Positions 51,531 to 61,025 of a stretch of 64,000 nt of DNA are shown in pieces. The first letter of the stretch is position 1. Each line of letters opens with the position of its first letter. Both the position numbers and the translations under genes were made by a program. The stretch spans positions 16,674-80,673 of the forward strand of contig JACZWL010000008.1 in the NCBI GenBank assembly GCA_022572185.1, written 5' to 3'. The DNA is from Pseudomonadota bacterium. GTDB lineage: Bacteria > Pseudomonadota > Gammaproteobacteria > Steroidobacterales > Woeseiaceae. The notes beneath the pieces are model-generated. The model was given only the letters and a program-made list of their open reading frames with translations, was not told the DNA's origin and ran no database searches.

Positions 51531-51647
51531 CGGCCGCCAGTCATATTGCCTCGAAACTTGTTCTTTGAGCCGGCCGGCTTGCGATAATTTTTGCTAGACT
51601 AGCGCGCCTCTTCCGCGCCGCTTGAAAAGTTCCCTCAAAAACCATCG

Positions 51648-53822
51648 ATGGACGTCACAGCTATATTGGAGTCCTTGAACGATGCTCAGCGGCAGGCTGT
51701 TACAGCGCCGATGAAGCCGTTGCTCGTTATTGCTGGCGCCGGCAGCGGAAAAACACGGGTTTTGACTCACCGCGCAGCGTGGCTCATAGACGTCGACGGT
51801 GTCTCGCCGCAGAGCCTGCTCGCTGTCACATTTACCAACAAAGCCGCATCAGAGATGCGCGGGCGCATCGAGGGCCTGTTGCAAATGCCCGTGAATCACC
51901 TGTGGATCGGGACTTTTCACGGACTTGCGCACAGATTATTGCGGCGTCACTGGGCTGAAGCCGGGCTGCCGCAGAATTTTCAGATCATCGATTCCGACGA
52001 TCAGCTGCGTCTGATCAAGCGGCTTCTCAAGGGCCTCGGCCTCGACGACAGCCACTGGGTGCCAAAGGAGATTCAATACTTCATTAATGCACAGAAAGAC
52101 GAGGGCCTGCGGCCGAAGCATCTCGATGACGAAGGCGACCCGAACCGGCGGCAATTCATTTCTCTCTATCAGGGCTACCAGGAAGTTTGTGATCGTGGTG
52201 GTCTCGTCGATTTTGCCGAGCTTTTGTTACGCACTCATGAATTGTGGCGGGATAACGCTGAACTGCTCTCGCATTATCAAAGACGGTTTCAACATTTGCT
52301 GGTCGACGAGTTTCAGGACACGAACGCTATTCAGTACGCCTGGCTCAGGATGCTCGCCGGCAAAGATGGAATTCCTTTTGTTGTCGGTGATGATGACCAA
52401 TCTATCTATCGCTGGCGCGGCGCCCGTGTGGAGCACATTCACCAATTTCAGAAGGACTTCCCGGGGGCGTCGGTCATCAAGCTCGAACAGAATTACCGGT
52501 CGACAGCAACGATATTGAATGCCGCCAACGCTGTCATCGCCAACAACGAGTCCCGTATTGGCAAAAACCTGTGGACGGAAGGCGCCGAAGGCGAGCCGAT
52601 CAAGATCTATTCCGCCTACAACGAGCGTGACGAAGCCGATTTCGTCGTTGCGCGCCTGCGCGACTGGAGCGACCAGGGCAACCCACGCGCCGATGCAGCC
52701 GTCCTTTACCGCTCGAATGCACAGTCACGCGTGCTCGAGGAGGCGCTTATCAATGCCGGCCTGCCATATCGGGTATATGGCGGACTCCGGTTTTTCGAGC
52801 GCGCCGAGATCAAAGACGCCCTCGCTTATCTGCGCCTGATATCGAACCGCGACGATGACAGTTCCTTCGAGCGCATCGTGAATCGCCCTACCCGTGGTAT
52901 CGGTGCGCGCAGCATTGAGGAAATTCGTTCCTATGCACGGGCCGAACTTTGTTCCCTGTGGCGCGCCGCCGGTGCAGTTGCGAGCGGCCGATTCAGCGGC
53001 CGCAGGGCATCTTCGGTCGCTGCCTTCCTGAACCTGATAAGAAAACTGGCTGAGCAAACGAGCGGTCTTGATCTGGCCGATAAGGTCGATCATGTAATTC
53101 ATGCAAGCGGACTCGTTGAGTTTTTCAAGAAAGAGAAGGGCGAGCGCGGCGAAACGCGTGTCGAGAACCTCGAAGAGCTGGTCAGCGCGGCCCGAAGTTT
53201 CAAACCCGATCCTGCAGAAGACATGTCGGATCTCGATGCGTTTCTTTCGCATGCGGCGCTCGAAGCCGGCGAAGGTCAGGCCGAGGCATGGGAAGACTGC
53301 GTGCAATTGATGACCATGCACTCGGCCAAGGGGCTCGAATTTCCCCTGGTGTTTATGTGCGGCATGGAGGACGGGCTGTTTCCTCATCAACGATCGCTTG
53401 CCGACCCGAATGGCCTCGAAGAGGAACGACGGCTTTGCTACGTTGGCATTACCCGCGCAAAGCAATACTTGTATATCAGCTATGCAGAACAACGTCGCTT
53501 GCATGGCATGGACAGTTTCTCTCAACCATCGCGGTTTATCGCCGAAGTGCCTTCAGAGTTCGTTCAAGAGATACGTCCGAGGGTTCAGGTTAGCCGACCG
53601 ATGACTACCGGTTCCAGGTCCGCGGGTCGCAAAACGGGAGCAACGCATCCCGGAGCAGAACTTGGTATACGTCTTGGCCAGCGTGTGCGACATGGCAAGT
53701 TTGGCGACGGCGTCATCCTGAACTGCGAAGGACAGGGCGCGCATGCCCGCGTCGAAGTTAATTTCGAAACGGCCGGCACGAAGTGGCTCGTCCTGAACTA
53801 TGCCAATCTTGATCTCATGTAA
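51648..53822 (+). CDS. uvrD: DNA helicase II (UvrD)
   Basis: 3'-5' SF1A helicase of mismatch and nucleotide-excision repair. 724 residues, as for UvrD (720). Walker A is IAGAGSGKTRVL (about 27-38); TFTNKAASEM, DEFQDTN, VGDDDQSIYRWRGA, LEQNYRST, MTMHSAKGLEFP and YVGITRAK are the SF1 motifs in order. The C-terminal LGQRVRHGKFGDGVILNCEG is the Tudor-like domain that contacts RNA polymerase in UvrD. ATG at 51648. Confidence 0.96.
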   Translation: MDVTAILESLNDAQRQAVTAPMKPLLVIAGAGSGKTRVLTHRAAWLIDVDGVSPQSLLAVTFTNKAASEMRGRIEGLLQMPVNHLWIGTFHGLAHRLLRRHWAEAGLPQNFQIIDSDDQLRLIKRLLKGLGLDDSHWVPKEIQYFINAQKDEGLRPKHLDDEGDPNRRQFISLYQGYQEVCDRGGLVDFAELLLRTHELWRDNAELLSHYQRRFQHLLVDEFQDTNAIQYAWLRMLAGKDGIPFVVGDDDQSIYRWRGARVEHIHQFQKDFPGASVIKLEQNYRSTATILNAANAVIANNESRIGKNLWTEGAEGEPIKIYSAYNERDEADFVVARLRDWSDQGNPRADAAVLYRSNAQSRVLEEALINAGLPYRVYGGLRFFERAEIKDALAYLRLISNRDDDSSFERIVNRPTRGIGARSIEEIRSYARAELCSLWRAAGAVASGRFSGRRASSVAAFLNLIRKLAEQTSGLDLADKVDHVIHASGLVEFFKKEKGERGETRVENLEELVSAARSFKPDPAEDMSDLDAFLSHAALEAGEGQAEAWEDCVQLMTMHSAKGLEFPLVFMCGMEDGLFPHQRSLADPNGLEEERRLCYVGITRAKQYLYISYAEQRRLHGMDSFSQPSRFIAEVPSEFVQEIRPRVQVSRPMTTGSRSAGRKTGATHPGAELGIRLGQRVRHGKFGDGVILNCEGQGAHARVEVNFETAGTKWLVLNYANLDLM

Positions 53823-53858
53823 AATAAGGCGCAGCATCCTGACGCAGTATGCAGACCC

Positions 53859-53874
53859 CTTGTTGGACCACTAG
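53859..53874. repeat. Inverted R2 half copy downstream of uvrD
   Basis: CCTTGTTGGACCACTA, the reverse of the R2 end. With the copy at 51505 it brackets uvrD in inverted orientation. It lies in the 67-nt uvrD-trkA gap. Confidence 0.65.
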
Positions 53875-53889
53875 GGCCGGTCAAGCAAA

Positions 53890-55266
53890 ATGAAAATACT
53901 AATTCTCGGCGCGGGCCAGGTCGGTTCATCAGCGGCATATCACCTCTCCCGTGAAGAAGCCAACGAGGTAACCGTCGTCGATACGCGTGCCAACGTCCTG
54001 CGTGAGCTGCAGGACCGTTTGGATATTCGCACCGTCGTTGGTCACGCGGCTTTCCCCGAGGTCCTGGAACGTGCCGGCGCCGGCGATATCGATATCATTA
54101 TCGCGCTAACCGATGCCGACGAAACCAATATGATTGCCTGTCAGGTCGCCTATACGCTTTTTCACACGCCAACGAAAATCGCGCGTATCCGGTCTGCCGA
54201 ATACATGAACGCCAAAGATCTGTTTACGCAAGATGCCATCCCGGTCGATGTGCGTATCAGCCCGGAGCAGCTCGTCTGTGAATACGTCGAACAGTTGATT
54301 CTCTACCCGGGCGCCCTTCAGGTACTCGCATTTGCAAACGGCCGCGTTCACCTTGTGGGCGCCCGCGCAGATCGCGACGGCCTCCTTGTTGGCCAGCGCA
54401 TAGCGACGCTAAAGGAACATATTCCCAATACCGAGGGCAGGATCGCCGCGATTTATCGCGACGGCAAGTCACTACAACCGGACGGCGACACCGTCATTCA
54501 GGAAGGTGATGAAGTGTTCTTCATCGCCGCCCGACAGGACATTCGCGTGTTCATGAGTGAAATGCGTAAACTTGAAGACCCCGTGCGGCGCGTTGTGATT
54601 GCCGGCGGCGGGAACATCGGCCTGCGGCTCGCGCTGGCACTCGAGCAAACCAATCAGGTCAAGATCATCGAACGCGACCCCAAGCGGGCACGTCATATCT
54701 CCGAGCAGCTTGCGAAGGCGATCGTGCTTGTCGGTGATGCGGCCGACGAGGAGTTATTACTCGAGGAAAACGTCGACAGCGTCGATGTCTTTTGTGCGCT
54801 GACTAATGCGGAGGAGGCCAATATTCTTTCGGCCATGCTGGCTAAAAGGCTGGGCGCTCACAAAGTCATGGCATTGATCAACCGGCCGTCGTACGCGGAA
54901 CTTGTCGAGTCGAGCAGCATTGATATCGCCATTTCGCCGCAGCAAATAACGATTGGATCTTTGCTCGCGCATGTCAGGCATGGTGACGTTGTTAAAGTCC
55001 ATTCGCTGCGCCGCGGTGCAGCCGAGGCAATGGAGGCCGTTGCGCACGGCAAAGAAGGTGAATCGAGGGTCGTCGGTAAGAAAATAGAAGACATCAAACT
55101 GCCGCAGGGCACCAACATCGTTGCGCTTATTCGCGGCGATCAGGTCATCATTGCCCACCACGACACCGTTATTGAAACCGACGACCACGTCATCCTGTTC
55201 ATGACCGATAGGCGAAAGATTGAAAGCCTGGAGAAACTGTTTCAGGTTGATGTGTCTTTCGTTTGA
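53890..55266 (+). CDS. trkA: Trk potassium uptake regulatory protein TrkA
   Basis: NAD(H)-binding peripheral protein controlling the TrkH channel. 458 residues with the two tandem RCK units: each Rossmann domain has a GxGxxG motif (ILGAGQVGSSAA at about 4-15 and IAGGGNIGLRLA at about 236-247) and is followed by a TrkA-C domain. Starts at ATG 53890. trkH follows after 40 nt, a coherent potassium uptake operon. Confidence 0.96.
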   Translation: MKILILGAGQVGSSAAYHLSREEANEVTVVDTRANVLRELQDRLDIRTVVGHAAFPEVLERAGAGDIDIIIALTDADETNMIACQVAYTLFHTPTKIARIRSAEYMNAKDLFTQDAIPVDVRISPEQLVCEYVEQLILYPGALQVLAFANGRVHLVGARADRDGLLVGQRIATLKEHIPNTEGRIAAIYRDGKSLQPDGDTVIQEGDEVFFIAARQDIRVFMSEMRKLEDPVRRVVIAGGGNIGLRLALALEQTNQVKIIERDPKRARHISEQLAKAIVLVGDAADEELLLEENVDSVDVFCALTNAEEANILSAMLAKRLGAHKVMALINRPSYAELVESSSIDIAISPQQITIGSLLAHVRHGDVVKVHSLRRGAAEAMEAVAHGKEGESRVVGKKIEDIKLPQGTNIVALIRGDQVIIAHHDTVIETDDHVILFMTDRRKIESLEKLFQVDVSFV

Positions 55267-55306
55267 GCATGATCCGCCTCGCCATCGTTAGGCAAGGGTA
55301 AAGCCG

Positions 55307-56758
55307 ATGAATTGGACCGTCGTGCTACGCATTCTCGGGCTGCTCCTGATGATGTTCAGCCTGACAATGTTACCGCCGATTGCGGTCGGCCTGTATTTTG
55401 ACGAGCAGTCGTGGCTGCCGTTCGTCCGGGGCTTCGCGCTCACCCTGCTCGCCGGCTTTATGATCTGGGCACCGGTGCGCAAGTTCCACCAGGACCTGCG
55501 GCTCAGAGACGGTTTCCTGGTCGTTGCGTCTTTCTGGACCGTGCTTGGCACATTCGGCGCCGTTCCATTCTTTTTCGCAGAAACGCCGGCGATGTCGGTT
55601 ACGGATGCGATTTTCGAATCGATGTCCGGGCTGACAACAACCGGCGCGACCGTGCTGACAGGCCTCGACTCTCTGCCAAAGTCCATCCTCTATTACCGTC
55701 AACAGCTACAGTGGCTCGGCGGCATGGGAATCATCGTGTTGGCCGTTGCCGTATTACCCATACTCGGCATTGGCGGCATGCAGCTCTATCGCGCGGAGAC
55801 GCCGGGACCGGTCAAAGACACGAAGCTGACACCGCGCATTACGGAGACGGCGAAAGCTCTGTGGCTCGTCTATCTCACTTTCACCATTTTTTGTATGATC
55901 AGCTACCGGCTTGTCGGCATGGGCTGGTTCGATGCGCTCTGCCACGCGTTCTCAACCGTAGCGATCGGCGGTTTCTCAACGCATGACCTGAGTATCGGCT
56001 ATTTCGACAGCACCGCCGTCGATCTGGTCGCTATCGTCTTCATGTTCGCAGCCGGCATAAACTTTTCTCTGCATTTCTTCACCTGGCGACACGTTGAGAT
56101 CAAGCATTACGCTTCGGATCCTGAGTTTCGTGCCTATGTTTTTATGCTCACAACAGTTTCCATTATCGTTATCTCATTGCTCTACTTTTCCGAGACTTAC
56201 ACAAACGCCGGCGACACTTTTATCAATGGCCTGTTTCAGGCGGTGTCGATTGCAACGACGACGGGTTACACCACCGCTAACTATGCGGCCTGGCCCGGTG
56301 CGCTGCCGGTTCTCCTGATATTTGCCAGTTTCGTCGGCGGCTCAGCAGGTTCAACGGCCGGCGGTATCAAGGTTATCCGCTGCCTGCTGATTGCCAAACA
56401 GGGTGTTCGCGAAATTGTCCGACTCGTGCATCCAAGTGCAGAGATTCCGGTCAAGCTTGGCAATACGGCCGTGCCTTTCCGGGTTGTCGATGCCGTGTGG
56501 GGCTTTTTTTCGATATACGTCATCGTTTTCAGCATCATGCTCCTCCTGATGATGGCGACGGGCCTTGATCAGGTGACCGCTTTTTCCGCCGTTGCCGCGA
56601 CATTGAACAACCTGGGCCCGGGCCTTGGCGACGTGGCAGGCGGCTTCATGACCCTTAGCGACCCAGCCAAATGGATTGCCATTTCCGGAATGCTGTTAGG
56701 CCGTCTGGAAATCTTTACGTTACTCGTTCTGATCACGCCTACTTTCTGGCGCCGCTGA
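55307..56758 (+). CDS. trkH: Trk potassium channel-forming subunit TrkH
   Basis: Inner-membrane K+ translocating subunit, 483 residues with four repeated membrane-pore-membrane units. The filter-like segments are SMSGLTTTGATVL, FSTVAIGGFSTHD, ATTTGYTTANYA and AATLNNLGPGLG in order. N-terminal extension of two helices as usual. Co-transcribed with trkA. Osmotic adaptation is the likely role. Confidence 0.96.
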   Translation: MNWTVVLRILGLLLMMFSLTMLPPIAVGLYFDEQSWLPFVRGFALTLLAGFMIWAPVRKFHQDLRLRDGFLVVASFWTVLGTFGAVPFFFAETPAMSVTDAIFESMSGLTTTGATVLTGLDSLPKSILYYRQQLQWLGGMGIIVLAVAVLPILGIGGMQLYRAETPGPVKDTKLTPRITETAKALWLVYLTFTIFCMISYRLVGMGWFDALCHAFSTVAIGGFSTHDLSIGYFDSTAVDLVAIVFMFAAGINFSLHFFTWRHVEIKHYASDPEFRAYVFMLTTVSIIVISLLYFSETYTNAGDTFINGLFQAVSIATTTGYTTANYAAWPGALPVLLIFASFVGGSAGSTAGGIKVIRCLLIAKQGVREIVRLVHPSAEIPVKLGNTAVPFRVVDAVWGFFSIYVIVFSIMLLLMMATGLDQVTAFSAVAATLNNLGPGLGDVAGGFMTLSDPAKWIAISGMLLGRLEIFTLLVLITPTFWRR

Positions 56759-56807
56759 TGCCGGGACGAGTCGGGTCCCTGCGGCGCCTGGAAAAGCGAA
56801 CGAACTC

Positions 56808-57323
56808 GTGAGTGGCGGACGGAAGGGCCTTAGTAGTTTTCTCGATGCCGTCAGCATTAAAGTCGGCCACGCCACTTCCTGGCTGACCCTTCTGATGGTG
56901 CTCGTGACCTTTGTCATTGTCGTCATGCGCTATGTTTTCGGCACGGGCCTCATCTGGTTGCAGGAATCGGTCACCTGGATGCATGCCGTGGTGTTCATGC
57001 TGGGTGCCGCTTACACACTGCAACAGGAACAGCATGTCAGGGTCGATATCTTCTATCGCAAAATGACCGATAAGCATCGCGCCTGGGTGAATCTTCTGGG
57101 TGTTCTTGTCTTTATTTTTCCGCTGTGCGGCTTCTTCGTTTATACATCATTCGATTACGTGGCCGTTGCCTGGTCGCTCAGGGAAGTATCACTTAATGCC
57201 GGCGGTCTGCCCTATCCGTTTATACCGCTGCTCAAGTCCGCGCTGCTGATCATGCCTGTTGCGCTCGCGCTGCAGGGCCTGTCGTTGCTGTTGCGCTCGA
57301 CGCAGACCATCAGGGAAAGCTGA
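56808..57323 (+). CDS. TRAP transporter small membrane subunit (DctQ)
   Basis: Four-helix inner-membrane protein of a tripartite ATP-independent periplasmic transporter; 171 residues. TWLTLLMVLVTFVIVVMRYVF shortened to LVTFVIVVMRYVFG is the first helix, and the LQEQ-like motif WLQESVTWMHAVVFMLGAAY followed by HVRVDIFY is typical. It starts at GTG 56808, 50 nt after trkH. Pairs with DctM next door. Confidence 0.93.
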   Translation: MSGGRKGLSSFLDAVSIKVGHATSWLTLLMVLVTFVIVVMRYVFGTGLIWLQESVTWMHAVVFMLGAAYTLQQEQHVRVDIFYRKMTDKHRAWVNLLGVLVFIFPLCGFFVYTSFDYVAVAWSLREVSLNAGGLPYPFIPLLKSALLIMPVALALQGLSLLLRSTQTIRES

Positions 57324-57325
57324 CC

Positions 57326-58699
57326 ATGGAGTGGATTTCTCTCTTCCTGTTTCTTTCTGTCATCGTACTGTTGCTGGCAGGGTTTCCGGTAGCTTTCTCA
57401 CTCGGTGGCACAGCGCTGCTCTTTGCTTTTGTCGGAGTGATCGGTGGCGGTTTCGAGGCACCCTTCCTGTCCGCGCTGCCCAGCCGCATATTCGGCATCA
57501 TGAACAACGAGATGCTCGTTGCCGTGCCACTCTTCGTGTTCATGGGCGTAACGCTCGAACGTGCCCACATAGCGGAAGAGCTTCTTGAAACGCTGAGCTC
57601 TCTTTTCGGTTCATTAAGAGGCGGCCTCGGGATTTCCGTGATGCTCGTCGGCATGCTGCTTGCCGCAAGCACGGGCATCGTAGGCGCGACCGTGGTGACA
57701 ATGGGCCTGCTCTCGTTGCCGACGATGTTGAAACGCGGTTACTCCGCTGAAATTGCGGCAGGGACAATCTGTGCCTCCGGCACGCTCGGTCAGATCATTC
57801 CGCCATCGATCATCCTGGTGATGCTGGGCGACGTCATGTCATCAGCGTATCAGCAGGCACAACTGGCGCAGGGTATTTTCTCGCCAAAGACTGTATCTGT
57901 CGGCGATCTCTTTGCCGGAGCGCTGCTACCCGGCCTGCTGCTGGTCTTCCTTTATGTCGTCTACCTGATGGTCATCGCCTGGCTACGCCCTGCCGCAATG
58001 CCGACCTATTCCGCCTCCGACGGCGAAGCGCTTTCCCTCGGCAAGGTGCTAAGCGCGCTGTTTCCACCGCTTATGCTGATTTTCGCCGTGCTGGGATCGA
58101 TACTCGGTGGGTTCGCAACGCCAACTGAGGCCGCTGGCGTCGGTGCAATGGGCGCATTGTTGATCGCGACAGTGCGGCGTGCGCTTTCCCTGGAGCGACT
58201 GAGAGAAGTGATGCAGAGTACGCTTCGCATCAGCAGCATGGTATTTCTTATCCTGATCGGTGCTTCCCTGTTTTCGCTCGTCTTCCGGGGTTACGGTGGT
58301 GACGATGGCGTACGGGCGATACTCGAAGCGCTACCGGGTGGCGTTTTCGCTGCAATGCTTCTGGTGATGCTGGTTATGTTTCTGCTTGGCTTCGTGCTGG
58401 ACTTTATCGAGATTACTTTCGTCGTGGTGCCGATTGTGGGCCCCGTACTTCTCGCCATGGGCCTGGATCCCGTGTGGCTTGGGATAATGATCGCAATCAA
58501 CCTGCAGACGTCATTCCTTACGCCGCCGTTCGGCTTCGCGCTGTTTTATCTGCGTGGTGTTGCGCCGGACACCGTAACGACAGGTCAGATCTATCGTGGG
58601 GCCATGCCATTTGTCGGTATTCAACTGCTGGCATTGTTGATTCTTGCCACATTCCCGGGCCTGGTCACCTGGTTGCCGGAAATACTGTACGGCCGATAA
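57326..58699 (+). CDS. TRAP transporter large membrane subunit (DctM)
   Basis: Sodium-coupled large permease, 457 residues and about 12 helices. Blocks: FPVAFSLGGTALLFAF, PLFVFMGVTLERA, GTICASGTLGQIIPPSIILV and FATPTEAAGVGAMGA. It starts 2 nt after dctQ. The partner binding protein is encoded on the opposite strand after a short hairpin. Confidence 0.95.
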   Translation: MEWISLFLFLSVIVLLLAGFPVAFSLGGTALLFAFVGVIGGGFEAPFLSALPSRIFGIMNNEMLVAVPLFVFMGVTLERAHIAEELLETLSSLFGSLRGGLGISVMLVGMLLAASTGIVGATVVTMGLLSLPTMLKRGYSAEIAAGTICASGTLGQIIPPSIILVMLGDVMSSAYQQAQLAQGIFSPKTVSVGDLFAGALLPGLLLVFLYVVYLMVIAWLRPAAMPTYSASDGEALSLGKVLSALFPPLMLIFAVLGSILGGFATPTEAAGVGAMGALLIATVRRALSLERLREVMQSTLRISSMVFLILIGASLFSLVFRGYGGDDGVRAILEALPGGVFAAMLLVMLVMFLLGFVLDFIEITFVVVPIVGPVLLAMGLDPVWLGIMIAINLQTSFLTPPFGFALFYLRGVAPDTVTTGQIYRGAMPFVGIQLLALLILATFPGLVTWLPEILYGR

Positions 58700-58702
58700 G
58701 CC

Positions 58703-58735
58703 AGTACTCCGTCAAGGCGATATTGACAGAGTACC
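58703..58735. terminator. R3-type hairpin between convergent TRAP genes
   Basis: AGTACTCCGTCAA and TTGACAGAGTACC pair at 11 of 13 positions around GGCGATA. It fills nearly all the gap between the dctM stop (58699) and the dctP stop (58738), so it can serve both genes as terminator. It is related to the R3 palindrome at 27078. Confidence 0.7.
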
Positions 58736-58737
58736 AG

Positions 58738-59838
58738 CTACGGGAAGGCAGATCGGGCATTCAGATAAGCCTGTTCGCTGATCAGCTGGTTCTGGGCTGA
58801 CACGTCAAGAAAATCAGAATATGACTTTTGGATACGCGCCGACCATTCGTCACGCGCAGACAACTCGTCTATCACTTCGTTGCTCAGTTTATGAAGGAGT
58901 TCGAGCACATCGTCAGGCAGCGGCCTAAGCTCGACGTTCGGGTCATTTTTCAGCTGCTGCAGCGCCATCGCATTGCCGTAGTTATATTCCGCCTGCATAT
59001 CCAGATTGCTTGCCTGGCAGGCGAGCTCAACGATCGCTTTCAGGTCATCGGGCAAGGTGTCCCAGGCGTCCTTGTTGACGATCAGTTCGAGCGTCGGCCC
59101 GGGTTCGTGCCAACCTGGATAGTAGTAATATCGAGCCGCCTTGTGCAGGCCCAGGGTCACATCGTTGTACGGGCCAACCCATTCGGCCGCGTCGAGCGCG
59201 CCCGTCTGCAGTGAAGTAAAGATTTCCGCTGCGGGAACCGTAATCTGTGTCACGCCGGCACGCTGCATTACTTCGCCGCCGAGCCCGGGAATGCGCATTT
59301 TGAGCCCGGCCAGATCTTCGATCGAGTTTATTTCCTTATTGAACCAACCCGCCATCTGAACACCGGTCTGCCCGGCGGGAAAAGGAACAAGGTTGAATTG
59401 TTGATAATACTCCCGCCAGAGCTCCAGACCACCGCCGTAATAAAGCCAGGCGTTCATCTCGTTAGCGTTCAAGCCGAAGGGTACGGCCGTAAAGTACTGT
59501 GCCGCCGGCACCTTGCCTCGATGATAATAAGCCGCATCGTGGCCCATCTGGGCCGTGCCCCGGCTGACGGCATCAAAGACGTCCAGCGCCGGTACCAGCT
59601 CCCCGCCTGCATACACCTTGATTTTCAGGCGAGAGTTCGAGGCTTTTTCCACGCGTTCGGCGAGGTTATCTGCGCCGACCCCCAGCCCCGGGAGCCGCGG
59701 CGGCCAGGATGTCACCATGTTCCATTTGAAGGTCTCGGTTGACCGGTCGGCCCCGGTGTCAATTGCCGCAGGCTGTTTGCCGCAGGCTGACGCACCGGCC
59801 GCCAGGGCCAGGCCTCCTACGAATTCCCGTCTTTTCAT
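58738..59838 (-). CDS. TRAP transporter substrate-binding protein (DctP/TakP-like)
   Basis: Periplasmic binding protein, 366 residues from ATG 59838 (start in an RR-rich signal). MKRREFVGGLALAAG then ASACG combines a twin-arginine motif (RREF) and a lipobox, so it is probably a Tat-exported lipoprotein. WPPRLPGLGVGADN, MRIPGLGGEVMQ, and GALDAAEWVGPYND are typical of the DctP7/TakP group that binds 2-oxoacids or organic acids. It is encoded convergently to dctQM rather than in the usual co-directional operon. Confidence 0.92.
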   Translation of the reverse strand: MKRREFVGGLALAAGASACGKQPAAIDTGADRSTETFKWNMVTSWPPRLPGLGVGADNLAERVEKASNSRLKIKVYAGGELVPALDVFDAVSRGTAQMGHDAAYYHRGKVPAAQYFTAVPFGLNANEMNAWLYYGGGLELWREYYQQFNLVPFPAGQTGVQMAGWFNKEINSIEDLAGLKMRIPGLGGEVMQRAGVTQITVPAAEIFTSLQTGALDAAEWVGPYNDVTLGLHKAARYYYYPGWHEPGPTLELIVNKDAWDTLPDDLKAIVELACQASNLDMQAEYNYGNAMALQQLKNDPNVELRPLPDDVLELLHKLSNEVIDELSARDEWSARIQKSYSDFLDVSAQNQLISEQAYLNARSAFP

Positions 59839-60274
59839 GTTCTGCCCTGAGTGTTTCCGCAAACTCGCATAGTGTAGTGGGCAATTGAACAGGAACCAAT
59901 GAGAACGGATGAGCGTCGAATTACCACTATTTATCGGATTACGACCGAATTAGACATCGTATTAAGCACTAAAGGCGTGTTTTTTAAAATATGGGATAAC
60001 ATCGACTTATTTATCACAATATGGGATGAATTGTGGGAAAATCAGACGACAGAAACCCCGGCCTTTCGGCCGGGGCCGTCCCATCCCTGGCCCGGGCAAC
60101 GGGCAAAAGCCCCGAATCCGCCGTCCCTGGCGCCACCCGCGGCAAGAAACTCTTTGCTCACTTGAGAGATACTCCTTACTGCTCGCCCGGCCCGACCAGA
60201 CTGCCATGGCTTGTGCAGCACTGAAGCTCGCGTTATTGGATAGTAGACTGACATTTAATGTTTGAGAGCGATTC
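59839..60274. other. Spacer between dctP and dtd
   Basis: About 436 bp without a convincing gene. It has an AT-rich half (59900-60045), with a repeated ATATGGGAT, and a GC-rich hairpin at 60056-60075 (CCCCGGCC-TTTC-GGCCGGGG). Several short frames (for example from 59899 or 60033) lack a supported function. Confidence 0.5.
60056..60075. terminator. GC-rich hairpin with TTTC loop
   Basis: A perfect 8-bp stem CCCCGGCC and GGCCGGGG with TTTC loop. No clear T-run follows on either strand, so terminator activity is only possible. Confidence 0.4.
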
Positions 60275-60712
60275 ATGATCAGTTTACTGCAGCGAGTTGT
60301 TGAGGCCAGCGTGACTGTCGAGGGCAGAATCGTGGGCGAAATAGGTCCCGGGCTTCTCGTGTTCGTGGCCGTCCATCGCGACGATACACAGGCTGACATC
60401 TCGCGGCTGGCCGAGCGGGTGTTGACCTACCGGGTTTTTCCCGACAGCGAAGGGCGTATGAACCGCAGCCTCGTACATGAAGGGCTTGAGCTCCTGGCCG
60501 TACCCCAGTTCACGCTTGCCGCAGATACCAGGAAGGGCACCCGGGCGAGTTTTACGAAGGCCGCAGAGCCGTCCAAAGGCAGTGAATATTTCGACCGCTT
60601 TGTCGCCGCCTGTAATTCCCGGCTACCCGGTGTCCAGACCGGCAAGTTCGGCGCCAACATGAAGGTAGCGCTCGTCAATGACGGGCCGGTAACCTTCTGG
60701 CTTGAGAGTTAA
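60275..60712 (+). CDS. dtd: D-aminoacyl-tRNA deacylase
   Basis: Removes D-amino acids mischarged to tRNA. 145 residues, standard length. LLQRVVEASVTVEG at the N-terminus, the VPQFTLAADTRKGTRASF active-site loop (Gln and Thr, quoted in part PQFTLAAD), and the Gly-cis-Pro/NxGPxT motif NDGPVTFWL at the C-terminus are diagnostic. Its stop lies within the AACCGGGGACAGAC arm of an old palindrome. Confidence 0.96.
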   Translation: MISLLQRVVEASVTVEGRIVGEIGPGLLVFVAVHRDDTQADISRLAERVLTYRVFPDSEGRMNRSLVHEGLELLAVPQFTLAADTRKGTRASFTKAAEPSKGSEYFDRFVAACNSRLPGVQTGKFGANMKVALVNDGPVTFWLES

Positions 60713-61025
60713 CCGGGGACAGACTCACTGCTGTCCCATAAACCAAGGTTCCTGCGGCTGGAACGAAGTGATTGTATGGGGCTCTGCCGGAGTGTCTCGC
60801 TACGGACATGAATCGCAAGGCTTGCCTCAGAGACACGCCGCAAGTACGTCCATGTAGGCTCGGGGCCCGCATCCCTGCGGGCCACGGTCTCTGAGGCAAG
60901 CCTTGCGATTCATGTCCTTGATCGTGGTACCGGATTGTATGGGACAGCAGTAAGACAGACCACGTTCTCATGCTTCGCTGCGCCGGGTTGCAACATCGAC
61001 GGAAAAACGTGGTTTGTCCCCGGTT
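60711..61025. repeat. Palindrome split by repeat element C
   Basis: AACCGGGGACAGAC (60711-60724) and GTTTGTCCCCGGTT (61012-61025) are inverted at 13 of 14 positions. The symmetry continues inward past the inserted element (CACGTT at 60961-60966 with AACGTG at about 61006-61011). The shared GGGGACAGAC links it to the palindromes beside the RAYT gene (3944, 4696). Confidence 0.75.

Noticed and set aside
59899..60224. Small ORFs between dctP and dtd
   Set aside because: They are short, cross a GC-rich hairpin, have no ribosome-binding site or domains, and one contains a low-complexity Pro/Arg stretch.
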